This document shows positions 44,771 through 58,006 of a stretch of DNA of 64,000 nt, one piece after another (the stretch's first letter is position 1; every line of letters starts with the position of its first letter). Source of the DNA: Artemisia argyi (Eukaryota > Streptophyta > Magnoliopsida > Asterales > Asteraceae); assembly GCA_030686995.1 (NCBI GenBank), contig CM060706.1:142065505-142129504 (forward strand), in the 5' to 3' direction. Under the pieces are notes generated by a model. That model ran no database searches and was not told the origin of the DNA. It was given only the letters and a program-made list of their open reading frames with translations. Made by a program: the position numbers and the translations under genes.

Positions 44771-46000
44771 GCCCAGTGACCGCTTTAAGTATTGCATGTC
44801 TTGATATGATCACTAGCAGCAACAACATTGGTGTCCTTGACTCATTGGATCAATATATGGGAAGTGGATTGATTTGCTATGGAAGAAGTTTGAGTAAGAG
44901 TTAAGATATGATAAGAACACAGTGAATGTGATGAAGGTGCAAATTAAGTGTCGTATTTGTGATCAAAGACTTGGAAAATATCAAAGCTATTGTTGACAGA
45001 ATGGACATTAAGATAAAGAACACATTAATGCTTTTTGCAAGAATGATGGATGATTTTTGTGATCGATTAATCAGTCAAATCTATAAGCGATATAAAGAGA
45101 GCAACATAACCATGGTTTTGGGACTTTTGGAGAGAATTGAAGAAGATCGCATACTCTAACGAGTGACTCACAGTAGAGGCTTAGATAGATCATAGAAGTA
45201 CTAGGAAAATTATTAAGCAAATCTGGTTTGTAAACATATGCCTCCATCTTCTTTTATCTTTTTATTTGCTTACTTTAGTAGCTTAGTGATAAAACTCAAG
45301 AACCATAGACAAAGCCAAGCATCATAGTATATACCTGATGTGCATGCATGTTCTTTTATCTGATATGCCTAATTGTGCATGTTCTTTTATCTGATGAGTG
45401 GACTCGATCGCCATAGAGGTACACATAGACAAAGCCAAGCATCTCCCAGATTCAAACTGGACTAGCATTTATTTTGATGCAATGGTTTCTTCTTAGTATA
45501 CCTTGCAATTTATCAGAATTTTAAAAATTAAAACCTCCTATATATGGTTACGTGTTTATTTTCCTGTTTGCTACACGAAACATCAAACACCAACCCTTAA
45601 TATCCTTCTTTCACAAATTCGAGTGTACATCAAAGATTTGCATAACCCTGTTCCCTACCAATTTCTCAATCAACCTTTATATTTATTAATCTTGACTCAA
45701 AAGAGCTAAATCTCAACAAAAAAATTACACAATTTTAAAAAATTATAGTTATTAATCTTTTTCTCTTTCCATTTTTTTGTAAAATGAGAGTTTTACAATT
45801 AAATAATTAATTTATGTTTTCTTAAAAATTTATTAATAATTTTAAGTAAGTGTAATATAGTAATCTAGATCAAATTTTCACATCAATTTTTAGTAATTGA
45901 TAATTAATTTGAGTCATTCTGAAAAAAAAATATAGACCATTATTTTATAACAAAAGAAGTATTTACGGATTATCAATTATTGCCCAAGTCTAACTCTAAT
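44771..46000. other. No clear gene
   Basis: A 66-codon plus-strand ORF (44959-45159) has no recognised domain. CATAGACAAAGCCAAGCATC occurs twice, near 45304 and 45424. Confidence 0.35.
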
Positions 46001-46009
46001 ATGACTAAC

Positions 46010-46390
46010 GACTTGTTTGCTAAAATTTTCTATTAAACTATGTTTAATTTAAATATGACTTAATGCAGACACATTTAGGGCTTGTTTGTTAATTTTTTTA
46101 TTAAGTCATGTTGAATTAAAAGATGACTTAATGCAGGCAACCTCAGTTTTATTACTTAATATTTTCAATCATCTTTCTCTATTAAGTAAAAAACAAACAG
46201 TTTTCATACGACTTAATTAATTTAGTTTTTTTTTCATATTAAGGCCTTATTTGTTAAAATTTTCTATTAAGTTATATTTAATTAAGAGATGTTTTAATGC
46301 AGACAACCTCATTTTTATTATTTAATATTTACAGTAATATTTCTCTATTAAAGTTACAAGCAAACGACTTAATGAATTCAGGTTTTTGTT
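46010..46390. repeat. Three degenerate copies of a CTTGTTTG...ACTTAATGCAG unit
   Basis: Starts near 46010, 46080 and 46245 each read (G/A)CTTGTTTG or CTTATTTG, then TTAAAATTTTCTATTAA-like text and GACTTAATGCAGACA. They may be nested MITE ends; no target duplication resolved. Confidence 0.5.
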
Positions 46391-47443
46391 TTTTTTAGTC
46401 AATTAAGTCGAATTCAAACATCTTTTATATAATAAAATAAAACCTCTATTGGAAATTTTTCATTTAAAAAAAATCAATTCATTCTTTATTTGGTAATATT
46501 TTAATTATTATTATTTTTTTCTTTTAAAAGATATTTAATAAAAGCCCTTATAAGTTTCTTGATTTAGAAAAATAATCATCAAATTCGTTTTTTTGAGTAA
46601 ATTGAGTACAAAAGTAGATGTGTCATAAGTATAAAAAAATAAAAGTTAAAAAAACGGAGTAATTTACAAAATAATTTGGGGTTAGAAGTAAAATTTAGAA
46701 AAACAAAATCACCCAACAATTCACAATCTAGCCATATGCTTCCAACACAATTTTTGTTTCAACTCAATGTTGCAAAGTCTAACCCTAAATTATAAACTGT
46801 CGATCCGAAAATAAATTAAATAAATTAGAGACAACATGTGTTAATTTTATTGTTGTTGCATTACAGAAGATAGTTTAGTTATTGAAGAAAAAAAAACTCT
46901 TTCAATGGCTTAAAGGTATGATTTTTAATCTCTATTTTCTTGATTTTGTTTAAAATTGATATAGGGCTTTTAGTGATATTCTAAAAGGTTTTATGGTTGC
47001 TGTTAATTTTGCTTTTCAATTTGGGTAAAAATTAGGGCTTTATTGAAGCTGTGGTTTTTGCATCAGTTAAAAATTAGGGTTTGATTGAAGCTCTAATTTG
47101 ATTAATAAAGATCATAGAGTAAGAAGATTGGTGGTTCTAAATTGGTTATTAAATCTGCTGGTATATACAAGTTTGGTTCGTCTTTGATTTTATGATTTTT
47201 AGGATTTAGCTGGTGCTCTAATTATTTATTTAATCCATTATGGCTTTAATTGTTGATTTATCTTTATTTAACACACCACTACACCAGTATGAAAAATATG
47301 CAACAACCATACATTATACTATTATAGTAGTGCCTTCTACATAAGTCTGGTAAACAGTAAAAATCAGCTCTGCATGCTACATGTTTGACATCTGTTACTA
47401 GATATCGTAATGGGTATAACTCAATTTCTAAAAAACAAAAAGG

Positions 47444-47445
<2 letters not shown>

Positions 47446-47488
<43 letters not shown>
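47446..47488. repeat. poly(A) tract
   Basis: About 43 A preceded by AAAAACAAAAAGGAAAAA. It is probably a retroposon tail or an expanded simple repeat. Confidence 0.85.
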
Positions 47489-47490
<2 letters not shown>

Positions 47491-47536
47491 TATTAGCATA
47501 GCAACAAGCTTCTCTGGTACATATGAAAAGCAACTT

Positions 47537-47590
47537 CACATCCAGTTGCATAATTTCTTCTTTTATCCAGTTGCATAATTTCTTCTTTTA
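47537..47590. repeat. 25-bp perfect tandem duplication
   Basis: TCCAGTTGCATAATTTCTTC, then TTTTA, occurs twice in direct succession. Confidence 0.85.
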
Positions 47591-47869
47591 TATCGACTTA
47601 TATTCATCGTTGATCATAGCTTCAGTTATTAAACCAGGAAGAGACGTATTACACTCTATCCATAGATTGCCGAAACACTCCCTTTGCAGCATATTTATTA
47701 AAATAAAAGGTTCAGGGTAACAATTTCAGTATATTTCTGTAAACATATATTAGAAGAACTTGCACTATATTTATTGGCTTCTAGGCTGACTATAAAATAT
47801 TTAAATGTTGCCTAGATCACAGTAACCATTACACCTTATGTAGAGCTGACATTGAACAATTTGTACTAC

Positions 47870-49545
47870 TAATGGCAGCGAACTCAAACACAGGTTAAGG
47901 TCTTTCGTTTACTCAATTTTCTCTACTTTCTACAAGTGTATAAGATACTGACAAATATCTATTACAGGGTAGTGACTTATATCTATTGCGGATCACGTGA
48001 AGCAACCTTTCAAGCCAAAGGCAGTGAAAGTTAAAAAGGCCTGAAATCATATTTTCTATGTAAAGATGAACAATTGTGAATGTTTTTGTAGATTTAATTA
48101 TTAATTCTGCTATATGGTGAGGAACTAAGAGAAAAGTTTATTGTGGAACAGACACATGGTTTGCCGAAGCACGTGAATTCTTCACACATTAGCGAAACTG
48201 CGAGGTATGTGGTATGTTGCAGTTGTTTAGTTTTTTATAATTAACATTTTGTTTGATAAGCTATTAGTTTTCAAATGGAATAGACCACACTAAAGCCCAC
48301 ACTAAATCTCCGGATTAAATGGGCGGTTTGGGCAAGTGGAATAGATAACCCGCTTAAACGGGTAGTATAAATTATTTAGGAAGCATCTAGCATTAAAATC
48401 GTTACAAGTGGCTTGGTTAAGATACAACTTATAGCTCAAATTGAATAGATACGTGGTCAAGTTAACGTATATGCTTTTAATTGGTTCATCTAATATGGAT
48501 CATGATATATGGTATTTAACGGCTATAAATGTTTTATTTATTGTCTAATGGAAAATAAGGTTAATATAAATAGCAATTCTTAGTTAGTTTCTGGAAGATC
48601 TTGAAATGATGACGTTTAAACCTGTTGAGCCAAAGCTACTGAACTTCTATGATTACGACAACAAATCTTTTTCATGGCATGTTCTCTCACTGTCTCAAGT
48701 TTCAACCATAATGGAACAACTTAATGAGAGGTGAAACTTAACTCTGCATAGTTGTTCTTAGATATCTTTAGCCTTCCCTAAGTGGCAATATGGGTGAATT
48801 GGGTTCGGGTAAAAATATGGTGTCAAATAAGTATGGGTATAATGTGTGGCCCAGATCGGGACAAAAGTATTGTAATATTTAAAAAAAAAAAAAAAAAAAA
48901 AAAAAGGTAAAAAACCTGAATTTTTTGCAATAATACGATTTAGTAGGTTATATATGTATTTAAATACATTTTGGATTACTATTGACCCGTTTGACTCCCT
49001 CAGCTCATTCGGCGTGTTTCTTAAGTTGAATTTTCTAACTTAACCCAGTATACCAGTTAGACTTAAGCATGACCCAAATTGACTCATTTAGCTTGCATTT
49101 TTAGGCCTACGATATAATTTGAAGCACTCTTTATTAATGGTAACCTTCAATTGATTCAATTTCTATTTGACAATCATCTTCGATGCATTGTTGAGATAGT
49201 GCTAATCATTAATTGTTATCATGTTTGTTGATAATATTGAAGATGCACAAATATTTATATGAGGCCTTTTAATTGTTTACTAAATAGGTAAGTAACTGGA
49301 AGCTGAGCAGCCTCAGTATGCTGAATGACCGGGTCTGTTATGTGCAGGCCCTTTAGCATCTCTGAGTATGGACATTCAAGCAGTAAGTCTATTTGTAAAA
49401 AAAAGTAAATAAATTAATTTCTGAATGATTATGTGTTTGTATATTTACGAGGTTTTGAAATTATTGTATAGTTAGCGAAGTATGCAGATGAAGTTGTCAA
49501 TGATAAAACCGCTTCAAATGATGTGGATCAATGTCTCAGGTTCCA
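47870..49545 (+). pseudogene. Series of exon-like islands of an unidentified gene
   Basis: Several open stretches are bounded by AG...GT. Examples: ATGGCAGCGAACTCAAACAC ending AG before GTTAAG (about 47873); REKFIVEQTHGLPKHVNSSH (about 48128); 48588-48730, with FLEDLEMMTFKPVEPKLLNF, YDYDNKSFSWHVLSLSQVST and IMEQLNER; and LAKYADEVVNDKTASNDVDQ, then CLR (about 49473-49540). The longest is a clean 143-bp exon with both splice sites. The order and strand are consistent with one gene, but frames and missing joins prevent a full model. I do not recognise the protein. A Helitron 3' end at 55515 makes captured exons plausible. Confidence 0.4.
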
Positions 49546-52490
49546 AAATAAATATGACAAAATAATATGAGTTTATGAATAAAAACTATATTGCCAAAAG
49601 AATCTGAGTATATGAATAAAAATAACAGTAGATTTGCATCAATGGACCAGGAACCGTAGTTAGTAATTCGTACGTATGGGCTTATGCTTTTATTCAATTG
49701 CTTAGGCTTCTAAAATGGCACATAAACAATTTTTGCTAGAGTGTTTAGGAATTAGGATTGCTTATATGCTTTGTAGCAATGCAATATGCAGTAAAGTAGA
49801 AAAGCAATTTAAGAAGTTATCACAAATACTCTTTTAAGTGGTTAAGTGGTTTCGAGTGTTTCAGTAACCCAAATCGACGTATTTATGTGTAAAGGTTGAA
49901 TAGCCAACTAACCATCCAAGTATTTGTACACATTATTTAGTTCCTTAAGCTATTATATATTTATAATAAGCTAGGTATCACTTTCAGTTTCCTAATGGCT
50001 ACAGTCACTTGCACCAACTATATGGTCTTTATACTCAATTGGGCCTTTAGATACCAATTACTGTGGGTTACTAGGGTTTGGTATTGGGTCAAAACCATAC
50101 GGTTGGGTAGTAGACATTTTAGAACCTAGCCATAAAACCAGATGGTTAGGTAGTAGAAGATCGTTAACATTTGACATTCCTGTTGTAAGGGTATCCACAC
50201 ATTATGATCTTTATAATCTTCTCCCATAGTATTTACAGAAACCCTTATGATTTCATGACACACATTGCAGAAGACACATCAGGACAAGCAGTAGAAAAGT
50301 AGAGAAAGATTATATATGAAGAATGTATGAGATTTATAATATTGAATTTTTGTGAATGCAGATTATCTTGGTCCGCGTAGAGTTAAAGTGGTTGAGATGT
50401 CCAAGTTTGGTCGTCCATTAAGTTGCTTATATTGTTAATAACTCAGTCTCATCTTAATCACAATTTAAATATGTATATATACTTTTTTTATGTCGTAGTT
50501 CGTTATTGTTAGGTTATCCCAACACTGCACTTGCTACCGCTTTATAATGATTTGTAGATGTACCTTTTTATTTTTTATAATTTGATAAATAAGGTGTTTA
50601 GATGACATACAGTTGGGTTCTTAGGTCAAGCTGGGTTCTTAGAAGTTTTAGAGTTAGAGTTGGCTAAATGGGCGGGTTTTGTTCATAGGATTGGCTAAAA
50701 CAAATTAGTATGGTGTTTATGTTGTGTTCTTCAGAATAAAATAAATTAAAAAAAAAAAAAAAAAAAGGTTAAAGAAGTTGAAGTTTCGATATAAATGAAA
50801 GCCTGAAAGGTATGAATGGAGAAAAGAATTGAATGCATATAGTGATAAACATTAAATTTATTGTTATGTTTATTTCCAATTGATTTGTGTCTTGTCCAGC
50901 GTAGGCTTATTGCTTAACTGACTGCTTAAAAAGGGTGTTAACATCTTGTGCAAGTGACTGATGTCAAAGTCTTCTAACTTATCCCCAAGTTTCTTTCGAC
51001 ACTAATGGAAGCAAAAGTTAGATCTTGTCAGTCTCAAAGCTGCTTCATCACATAATAATGGTATTTGTAAGTTTACGAAAGAAGTGAAAAGGAGTATATT
51101 GATCATGGCTGAGAAGAAAAACAGTATCTCTCACCATAACAAGTTTAAACTTTCCTAATGCAAGAAAGTTATGCTCATCAAAGCCCCAGGTAAATTCTTT
51201 TTGGCTAATGGTTAAAGTGTGAACTCTTTTGAACATCCAATGAATTTCTACATGATTTATTCTTTATAAAATTAAGTTAACATTGTTGATTAATTTAACT
51301 TGAAAGATGTGGCAAGCTGGTAGAAAGTTGCAGCGAAGATGAACAAAATGAAGAGATTATAAGGCCACCATGGGGCATGCTCTAAACAAACTATAAATAA
51401 CTAAATCATTAATGAAAAGTGTCTAGGAAAATTACTTTAATGAAAAGTGTCTAGGAATTAGTAAGACTTTTTTGTATGCAAAATAACTATTAATAGTTGT
51501 ACTACATATTCTGTGTCAATAGAAGTTAACTACAAAATAAGAATGTCATTTAATGGCACAAAGTATCTATGGCAGAGGTAATATGCAGCTGAATTGCGGT
51601 TTATGTGGCTGAAAATAAGTGGCACGAAAAGTGTTCAGGAATTAGTAACACTTTTTTGTAAGTGAAATAGTTACAAATACTTTTTTGTAAGTGCAATAAT
51701 TGTAAATAGTTGTACTAAATATTGTATGCCAATAGAAGTTACAAGAATTTGTGTCACTTGCAGGTTACATACTTAATTAATAATTATGTTGGTATATTGC
51801 AGAAGTTTTTGCATTAAGCTTCAATGGTCTCTCCGTATATATTGGATTTTGTGTGTTTAGGCTAATAATTTTGATAGTTATACATGCTTCATGAGTTTTT
51901 TCGATAAAACTTAGTTTGTTTAATAAGTTTATAACAACCTTGATAAAGAATGAGTTGCAACTTGAGCATTTATTGAATGTGAGCATTATTGCTATAAGGT
52001 AAGAAACTCTATTATGATGATTAAACTAACCAAGTACGCTAATGTGGAGCTTCTTTTAAAGCTTTTAAGAGCTTTTAAGGATACATAAATATACAAGGCC
52101 TCATTCATGAAAGCATGGAGTAGCTAATAAGTTCAAAGAAAATCAAAAAGTCTCCAATCATTCTTAAAACCATCGATTAAATTTCTTTTCTGATCAATAA
52201 CACTCATAATTAATATGGACACTTAATAGTCTCTTCATATCTCCATATCAATCACCAACAATTAAGTTATATAAATTCTCCTCATTTGGATGCTCAAAAA
52301 TCTCAACTTCGTTTCTTTCACAACCCATTCACCAGGGGTGAATGTCACTGTATAAGGTGTTCGAGGTAATCCTTGCTCATGTGAAGGAACCAATGCTTAT
52401 GCTAGGAATTAGTATTGGATTAGCCTTTTATGTTATTTTCGTTAATTGGTTATTTAGAGTCTTAATAAAGTATGTTTATATGCTATGTTG
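49546..52490. other. No clear gene; small duplications
   Basis: GTGTCTAGGAATTAGTAAGA (about 51446) and GTGTTCAGGAATTAGTAACA (about 51632) head a diverged direct repeat of about 120 bp, which also includes ATAGTTGTACTA and AATAGAAGTTA. A poly(A) of about 18 lies near 50748. Confidence 0.4.
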
Positions 52491-53280
52491 TGCAGGCATG
52501 TCCACATAGGTATTTTGCAGAAGGGTTGAAACATGGGAAAAAGAAACCATTATGTAAGAGGTAATAACCTGTTATACATTTTTTTTGGAATGGAAATATG
52601 GCCCATGGTACTAGGGTCATTTGCTTGCTCATTTTAATGTTATATGTAGGGCTTATTCAGGATTCGGGTGCGGAAAGAAAGAAAGTTGAAGAAAAAAAGT
52701 TGGTTTGAAGGTATGGTTTTGTTTACAGTTTATTGTTTTGTTCATATAACAGTTAAGATATTCATTAGCTTTCGTTTTTAGTTTATTAGGCTTTTTTGAT
52801 CCCATTATACTTTGAATGCAGTTATGTGTTTTGTGTTGGCATCATATCATGGACATGGCGGAGAAGGTTGTGACAAGGATAGGGTTGTTGACTTGGAAAT
52901 GAATTGTCGAAGGTTGGTTCATGATACCTTATACATGCGGGTAATTATTTTTCATCTTGATTCTTGATGAAATTTTCTATGATCTTTATTGTTTTACAAG
53001 ACTTGGTGGTTTTTAGCTTTCGGCTTACGTTAAGATCTGTCTTTTGAGATTTGTTTTTCCATCTCTATGTTCAAAGTTTTGGTTTTGATGTGTGTATTTA
53101 GTGTTTGGATTGTCAGTGATGGTTTTGTGATATGTGTGTTTAGGTCGGTTGAGATGGATGGTGTTCGTGTGCAAGATGTGCTTGCGGAGTATAATGGACC
53201 ATAATGTACCGAGTCAAACAATCTAATACTTGATACAAAAAATGGTCTGCTTGAAAGATAATTGCAGAGGGTTGTAGGTT

Positions 53281-54220
53281 TCGGTTAATGTGGGCTTCAG
53301 GTAGCCATTTTAGACACACATTGGAAAAGGTCGAAGTGGTTGCAGATACCATCGGAGAAGATGCTAAAATGGTATCTGATATTGTCGATAAGGTGAAATT
53401 CTTCTGAATTTTCTGAGTTTTTTTAATCATGTTTGATATAAGCTTTTCGTGCAAGATATAAATATTTAATCGTTAAACTTATACTGAGATTTATGACACA
53501 TTATTTTGAAGTGGAAGTAGCTACTGTAGCATCGCTTATGAAAACTATTTTACTGAGATTTAGCACACTAGATAAACAATTTTGAGGGTGTTTCGGGTTG
53601 CTAATTCATATTCCTTATCAGATAATATGTGAATGAAGTGGAAATAGCTACTGTGGCATCGCTTATGAAAACTATTTTACTGAGATTTAGTACACCAGAT
53701 AAACAATTTTGAGGGTGTTTTGGATTGCTAATTCATATTCCTTATCAGATAATATGTGAATGAAATTAGCAATATTAAATTGTTTATCTCTAAAATAAGC
53801 ACATAAGCAGTTTTAATAAGCAATCGAAATACTCTCTGAAATTGATTATCTGGCTGAATCAGAATCAATTTCACTATGATTAAATACGGAATATTATTTG
53901 GCCTTGATTTTTTGAAAGTATTGTCACTTACTATTCAAAATCGGAGTCCTAAATCTTGCCGGAAGATCAAACTCGAGCCGAATCCCATTATGTCTTCCAC
54001 CATCCTGATGTTTTCGTTTGGGATCATCACGCCTTATTTGATGTTACTTTGCAGATGAGTTTAAGAAACAGGTTATGAATGAGGTTGATATTAGGCAGTT
54101 TCCTAAGGCAATGGCCAAATCGAAGAAGTAAGCTAAGCACCCAAAGGAAATTCTGGTTGCAAATATTGCAACACCATTTTCAGTTGAAACACTTCTAGAC
54201 GACAATGATTTTAGGTACGT
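53281..54220 (+). pseudogene. Exon-like fragments, unidentified
   Basis: HFRHTLEKVEVVADTIGEDA and MVSDIVDKV (about 53305-53395), and FPKAMAKSKK, then KHPKEILVANIATPFSVETL (about 54090-54215, ending before GTACGT) look like pieces of coding sequence. The first recalls plant proteins with an EKVAEKTAED-type helix, but the match is weak. Stops and the tandem duplication interrupt them. Confidence 0.3.
53509..53763. repeat. Two-copy tandem repeat, about 127-bp period
   Basis: GAAGTGGAAGTAGCTACTGT... to ...AGATAATATGTGAATGAA occurs twice with few differences. Confidence 0.88.
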
Positions 54221-54639
54221 CCCCTAACTCCTGTTTTTCTTCCTTAGATTAGGTATTGCATGCCCTTTTCCTGCAATCTTCATTATGCTAGGATTCAATG
54301 AAGAAGCCAAAAATGCCCATGCTTTCCTATACGAAATACATGTGACTGCCTAGAAATTTGTCGAAACTATTGACTATGTTAGTATCGGAACATTTCTTTT
54401 GTTGTCTCAATTTAGCTTTGAAACTATTGACTGAGATAGTATGGGAACAGTCCTTTGTTGTCTCAATTTAGCTTTCAATCTGTTTTTGTTGTCTCAATTA
54501 AGAAGTCCCCATGCGAATGCCATGCAGTTAACTTAGAAGGAAAAGATCAATGACCAGAACAAAGTCATCACACCCTGTCAAAAGAGGCTCATCCTTCTTG
54601 GGAAGCAGCAAAGTACACATTTAGCATGAAGGCCGAAGA

Positions 54640-54971
54640 CGTTCCTTCTATTGAAGGAGGTTATGAAGATGAAGGTGTTGACGATCAAGCAGTGAAGGTT
54701 ATCGACATTGTTGACACTTTCAGACTCAGGTAAAAACTAAAACATGTCATCTAATTTTCATATCTCATTAAATTGTTTATAGATTGACAATGTAAAATAC
54801 TTTGTACGTGTAGGAGCAACCTCCCTTCGACAAGAAGCAGTTGTTGGTTACATCAAGAAGTACGTCAAGTTGATCACACCCAAGCTTGATGAAGAGAGGC
54901 AAGTCTTCTTCAAGAAGAACATTGAGGCTGCAACAAAGTTTCTCTTGGGAAAGCTTAGAAATGACATCTAA
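54640..54971 (+). pseudogene. Translationally controlled tumour protein (TCTP) pseudogene, last exons
   Basis: Exon at about 54640-54729 reads [20 protein letters not shown], then IDIVDTFRL. The intron has GT (54730) and AG (54813). Exon 54814-54971 reads EQPPFDKKQ, then after a one-base loss [40 protein letters not shown] and DI, then stop. TCTP is a conserved growth-linked cytosolic protein of about 168 residues that binds TOR-pathway GTPases. Two single-base losses break the frame, the N-terminal third is missing, and the C-terminal DFQFFVGE-type end is replaced by a stop. It retains an intron, so it came by DNA-level capture, not retroposition. Confidence 0.85.
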
Positions 54972-55486
54972 TACCCTTTAGGAATTACTTAAAGACATGT
55001 AACAATATATTCCATTTATCTTATGCAAATTAAAACAATCTCCAGAAAGTTAATATTCTAGAAGTTGCAACACTTTCACAAAGGTCCTACATGTCTGTCA
55101 TTAATGTTTAGCATTTGAGACTTTTATTAGTTACTCGATTTTTTCTAATTAAAAGTTCAAATCTTTAGGATTCGAAAGCTATTAATATAAGACCATACAT
55201 GATGATCTAATTAGAAACGGATGGCCTTGAAAATAACATGTTGACTCAATATGTATGTGAACTCAGTACCTTATAGAGACTTAACGTTCAATTGATTATC
55301 AGAGCTATTAACTCTTAAGCTCTCGGCCTTTTCTGTCATTCACTAGAATATATATGAACTTTTACAACGTACATCAAACATAATTATAAAACAAAATTAA
55401 GAACCGTAATAAAAATAGAAAACAAAAAATAAGCTATTTGTTTTTTTTAATAAACAAAAATACGTTACTAAAAATTTAAGAAAAAA

Positions 55487-55515
55487 CCCCGCGCGTGCGC
55501 GGGTATTATAACTAG
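55487..55515 (+). mobile_element. Helitron 3' terminus, intact
   Basis: Hairpin CCCGCGC-GT-GCGCGGG (488-503 of this kilobase), then TATTATAACTAG, followed by T. This is the textbook plant Helitron end. Captured host exons, including TCTP, lie just upstream in the same orientation. The 5' TC end was not located. Confidence 0.85.
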
Positions 55516-55791
55516 TTATCTAAAACAATTAAGTCGATTTCGAACACCAACTAATTCATTTTGGTAAAACCGTATGTGAATAAAATGGGTTATTTAGAGA
55601 AGATACTTTTAGGATAGAATATTCCCCGGTTTAATTGGAATATACTTAAGTTCAAAAAAAATCATTGGAATATACTTGTTAATAAAACTCTTTATTTCAA
55701 GTTGTCTCTAAAGGTAGATTTTGTATCGAGTTTATTTATAACGGACGGACTTCATTTGATTAAAAAAAAAAAAAAGTTTGTGCGTATCAAT

Positions 55792-56273
55792 TAGGGCTGC
55801 AATCGAGTCGAGCCGAGCTCAAGCTCAACAAGGCTTGAGCTTGGCTTGAAAGAAAAACACTAGGCTTGAGCTTGGCTTGATTGCTTGTCAAGCTTTCATC
55901 ATCCAGGCTTGAGCTTGGCTTGAGTAGGTTCGTGCAAAGCTTGAGCTTGGCTTGAAAAGCTTGAATGAGTGGAGGAGATTGAAGGTTTCTAGAATACATT
56001 ATCCAATATTTACGAACTAAGCCCTTATAATTAGCTTAATAACCAAATTTGCTCCTAATTACTTATATGAAAATATCTATATTAAAGCTTGATAAAAGCT
56101 TGATACGAGCTCAAGCCAAGCTATCCAAAGCTTGAGCTTGGCTTGTTAAATGTTTCGAGCTAATTTTTAGGCTTGAGCTTGGGCTTGAGCTTGATAAAAG
56201 CTTGACTCGATCGAGCCAAGCTCGAGCTCGAGCTCGAGTTGCTTGATAAAAGCTTGACTTGATTGCAGCCCTA
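55792..56273. mobile_element. hAT-type MITE with CTTGAGCTTGG repeats
   Basis: Ends TAGGGCTGCAATCGAGTCGA and TTGATTGCAGCCCTA. A perfect 8-bp GTATCAAT flanks it (55784-55791, 56274-56281). Inside, GGCTTGAGCTTGGCTTGA recurs many times in both orientations, clustered towards both ends as hAT subterminal motifs do. Confidence 0.92.
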
Positions 56274-56393
56274 GTATCAATCCCAGCTAATACCGTTTTT
56301 TTAATCAAAATATTAAAACTGACTTTTACCTTTTAGTCTAGGATTTGTTTATCAATTAATAGAGATAAAAAATCACATATTTTTCTAAGACAA

Positions 56394-56934
56394 AAATACA
56401 CCGTTTGTTCCTAAACTTGTTCAAAAACATCGTCATGTCCCCTAAGTTTGTAAAATCGTCGCCATGCGTCCAAAAGTCTGATTTTTGAGGCCGAATGCGT
56501 CTATTGACCAGAAATGGTGAGGTCAACGCTCATTTTTTGTCATATTTTCAAAGGCATAATAGTCCAACAACATTTATAACTATCATATGGTTAGGGACCA
56601 ACGGCGTATTTTTGTCTTTTTCTAAAGATTTTTTTCGTTTCAATTACAATCGTTTATATGTAACCTAAACTTTACCTAGATTAAGTTTGTGTGTCATTGT
56701 GGTTCAAGCGACGTGAGTTAACATCAAACAATCCAAAAAAATCATTAAAAAAAAACATTCATCCTATGAAATGCAATTTCTTTTCTCAATGTTAGTCTCT
56801 ATTATTAAATTGAATGATTGGAGAATGACTAGGCAAAAAGATGCTTTTCGGGACAATCTGACGTAGTAATGAGTGGACCTTAACGTTTAAAAATCACCGG
56901 GAAAATAGTCGGTGTGCATTTTACTCATTTTTGC

Positions 56935-56986
<52 letters not shown>

Positions 56987-57720
56987 TAATGGCAATAATT
57001 ATACTTGTAAAATCGTGATTTTGGTTTAACCTTCTGTGCAAAGTATGTGTTTTTTGAAATACAAATCGCATTTTTTTGAAATTAATATACTGCGTGTTTT
57101 TTTAAAAGTTGATAAGTTTAGAATTAATTAAGAAAAAACATAATTTAAGTTGACAAGTTTTTGAAAACTTGGAAAGTTGAAATGGTACCGTGGACCTCAA
57201 CGTTTAAAAATCACCGGGGAAATAGTCGGTGTGTATTTTACTAATTTTCACAACATTTTTTTTTAACTAATGGCAATAATTATACTTGTAAAATTGTGAT
57301 TTTGGTTCAACCTTTTATGCAAAGTATATGTTTTTTGAAATACAAATCGTATTTTTTTGAAATTAATATAGTGTGTGTTTTTTAAAAGTTGAGAAGTTTA
57401 GATATAATTAAGAAAAAAACATAATTTAAGTTGACAAGTTTTTGAAAAGTTGAAATGGTACAATGGGGTAATTTAAGCAAACTACATACTGTAAAGACAA
57501 AAATAAACCGTTGGTCTCTAAACTTTCTCAAAAACATCGCAGGGGCCCCAAATGGAGCATTTTAGTCATCGTGCGTCCTTTTTTCAAGTTTTTGAGGCCG
57601 AATGCGTCCCTTGACACGTTTTCCGTCGGTCAACACTGTTATTTTTTATTTTATTTTTATTTTTATTTTTAAAGGACATAAGGGTCATTGATTATTAGTC
57701 ATATATATCTTCAATTTTTT
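56394..57720. repeat. Nested repeat: two copies of one family around a 0.3-kb tandem duplication
   Basis: ACAAAAATACACCGTTTGTT...GAGGCCGAATGCGTC (from 56394) recurs as ACAAAAATAAACCGTTGGTC...GAGGCCGAATGCGTC (from about 57497). Between them, GTGGACCTTAACGTTTAAAA...CACCGGGAAAATAGTCGGTG (about 56874) recurs at about 57192, and the copies stay alignable for about 280 bp. Poly(T) of about 43 at 56940-56982. Confidence 0.75.
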
Positions 57721-57802
57721 CTACTGGTTAGCAAACCCACCACAAATACACACACATATCATCATAATAATGCAGGTACGCCCAATTTGATTTGATTTAG
57801 AT

Positions 57803-57936
57803 TTTGTATTGGGTATGTTTTAATTGTTGTTCTTGAAATAACGTTTGTTCATTTTATAAAGACAAACCCGAATAATCAAAGATTGAATACCCACCATGTG
57901 TTTGATAAAAGTTGTAAGAAGAAACATGATTGCATA
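57803..57936 (+). repeat. Left arm of a 134-bp inverted repeat
   Basis: TTTGTATTGGGTATGTTTTA... to ...GATTGCATA; near-identical reverse complement of 58522-58655. It contains AATCAAAGATTGAATACCCA. Confidence 0.92.
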
Positions 57937-58006
57937 GCAAATGTTTGGTATAAGTTGTAGGTGAAATTTATAGAAGGTGTTGGGAATTTGATTATTTAAG
58001 CTTCAC

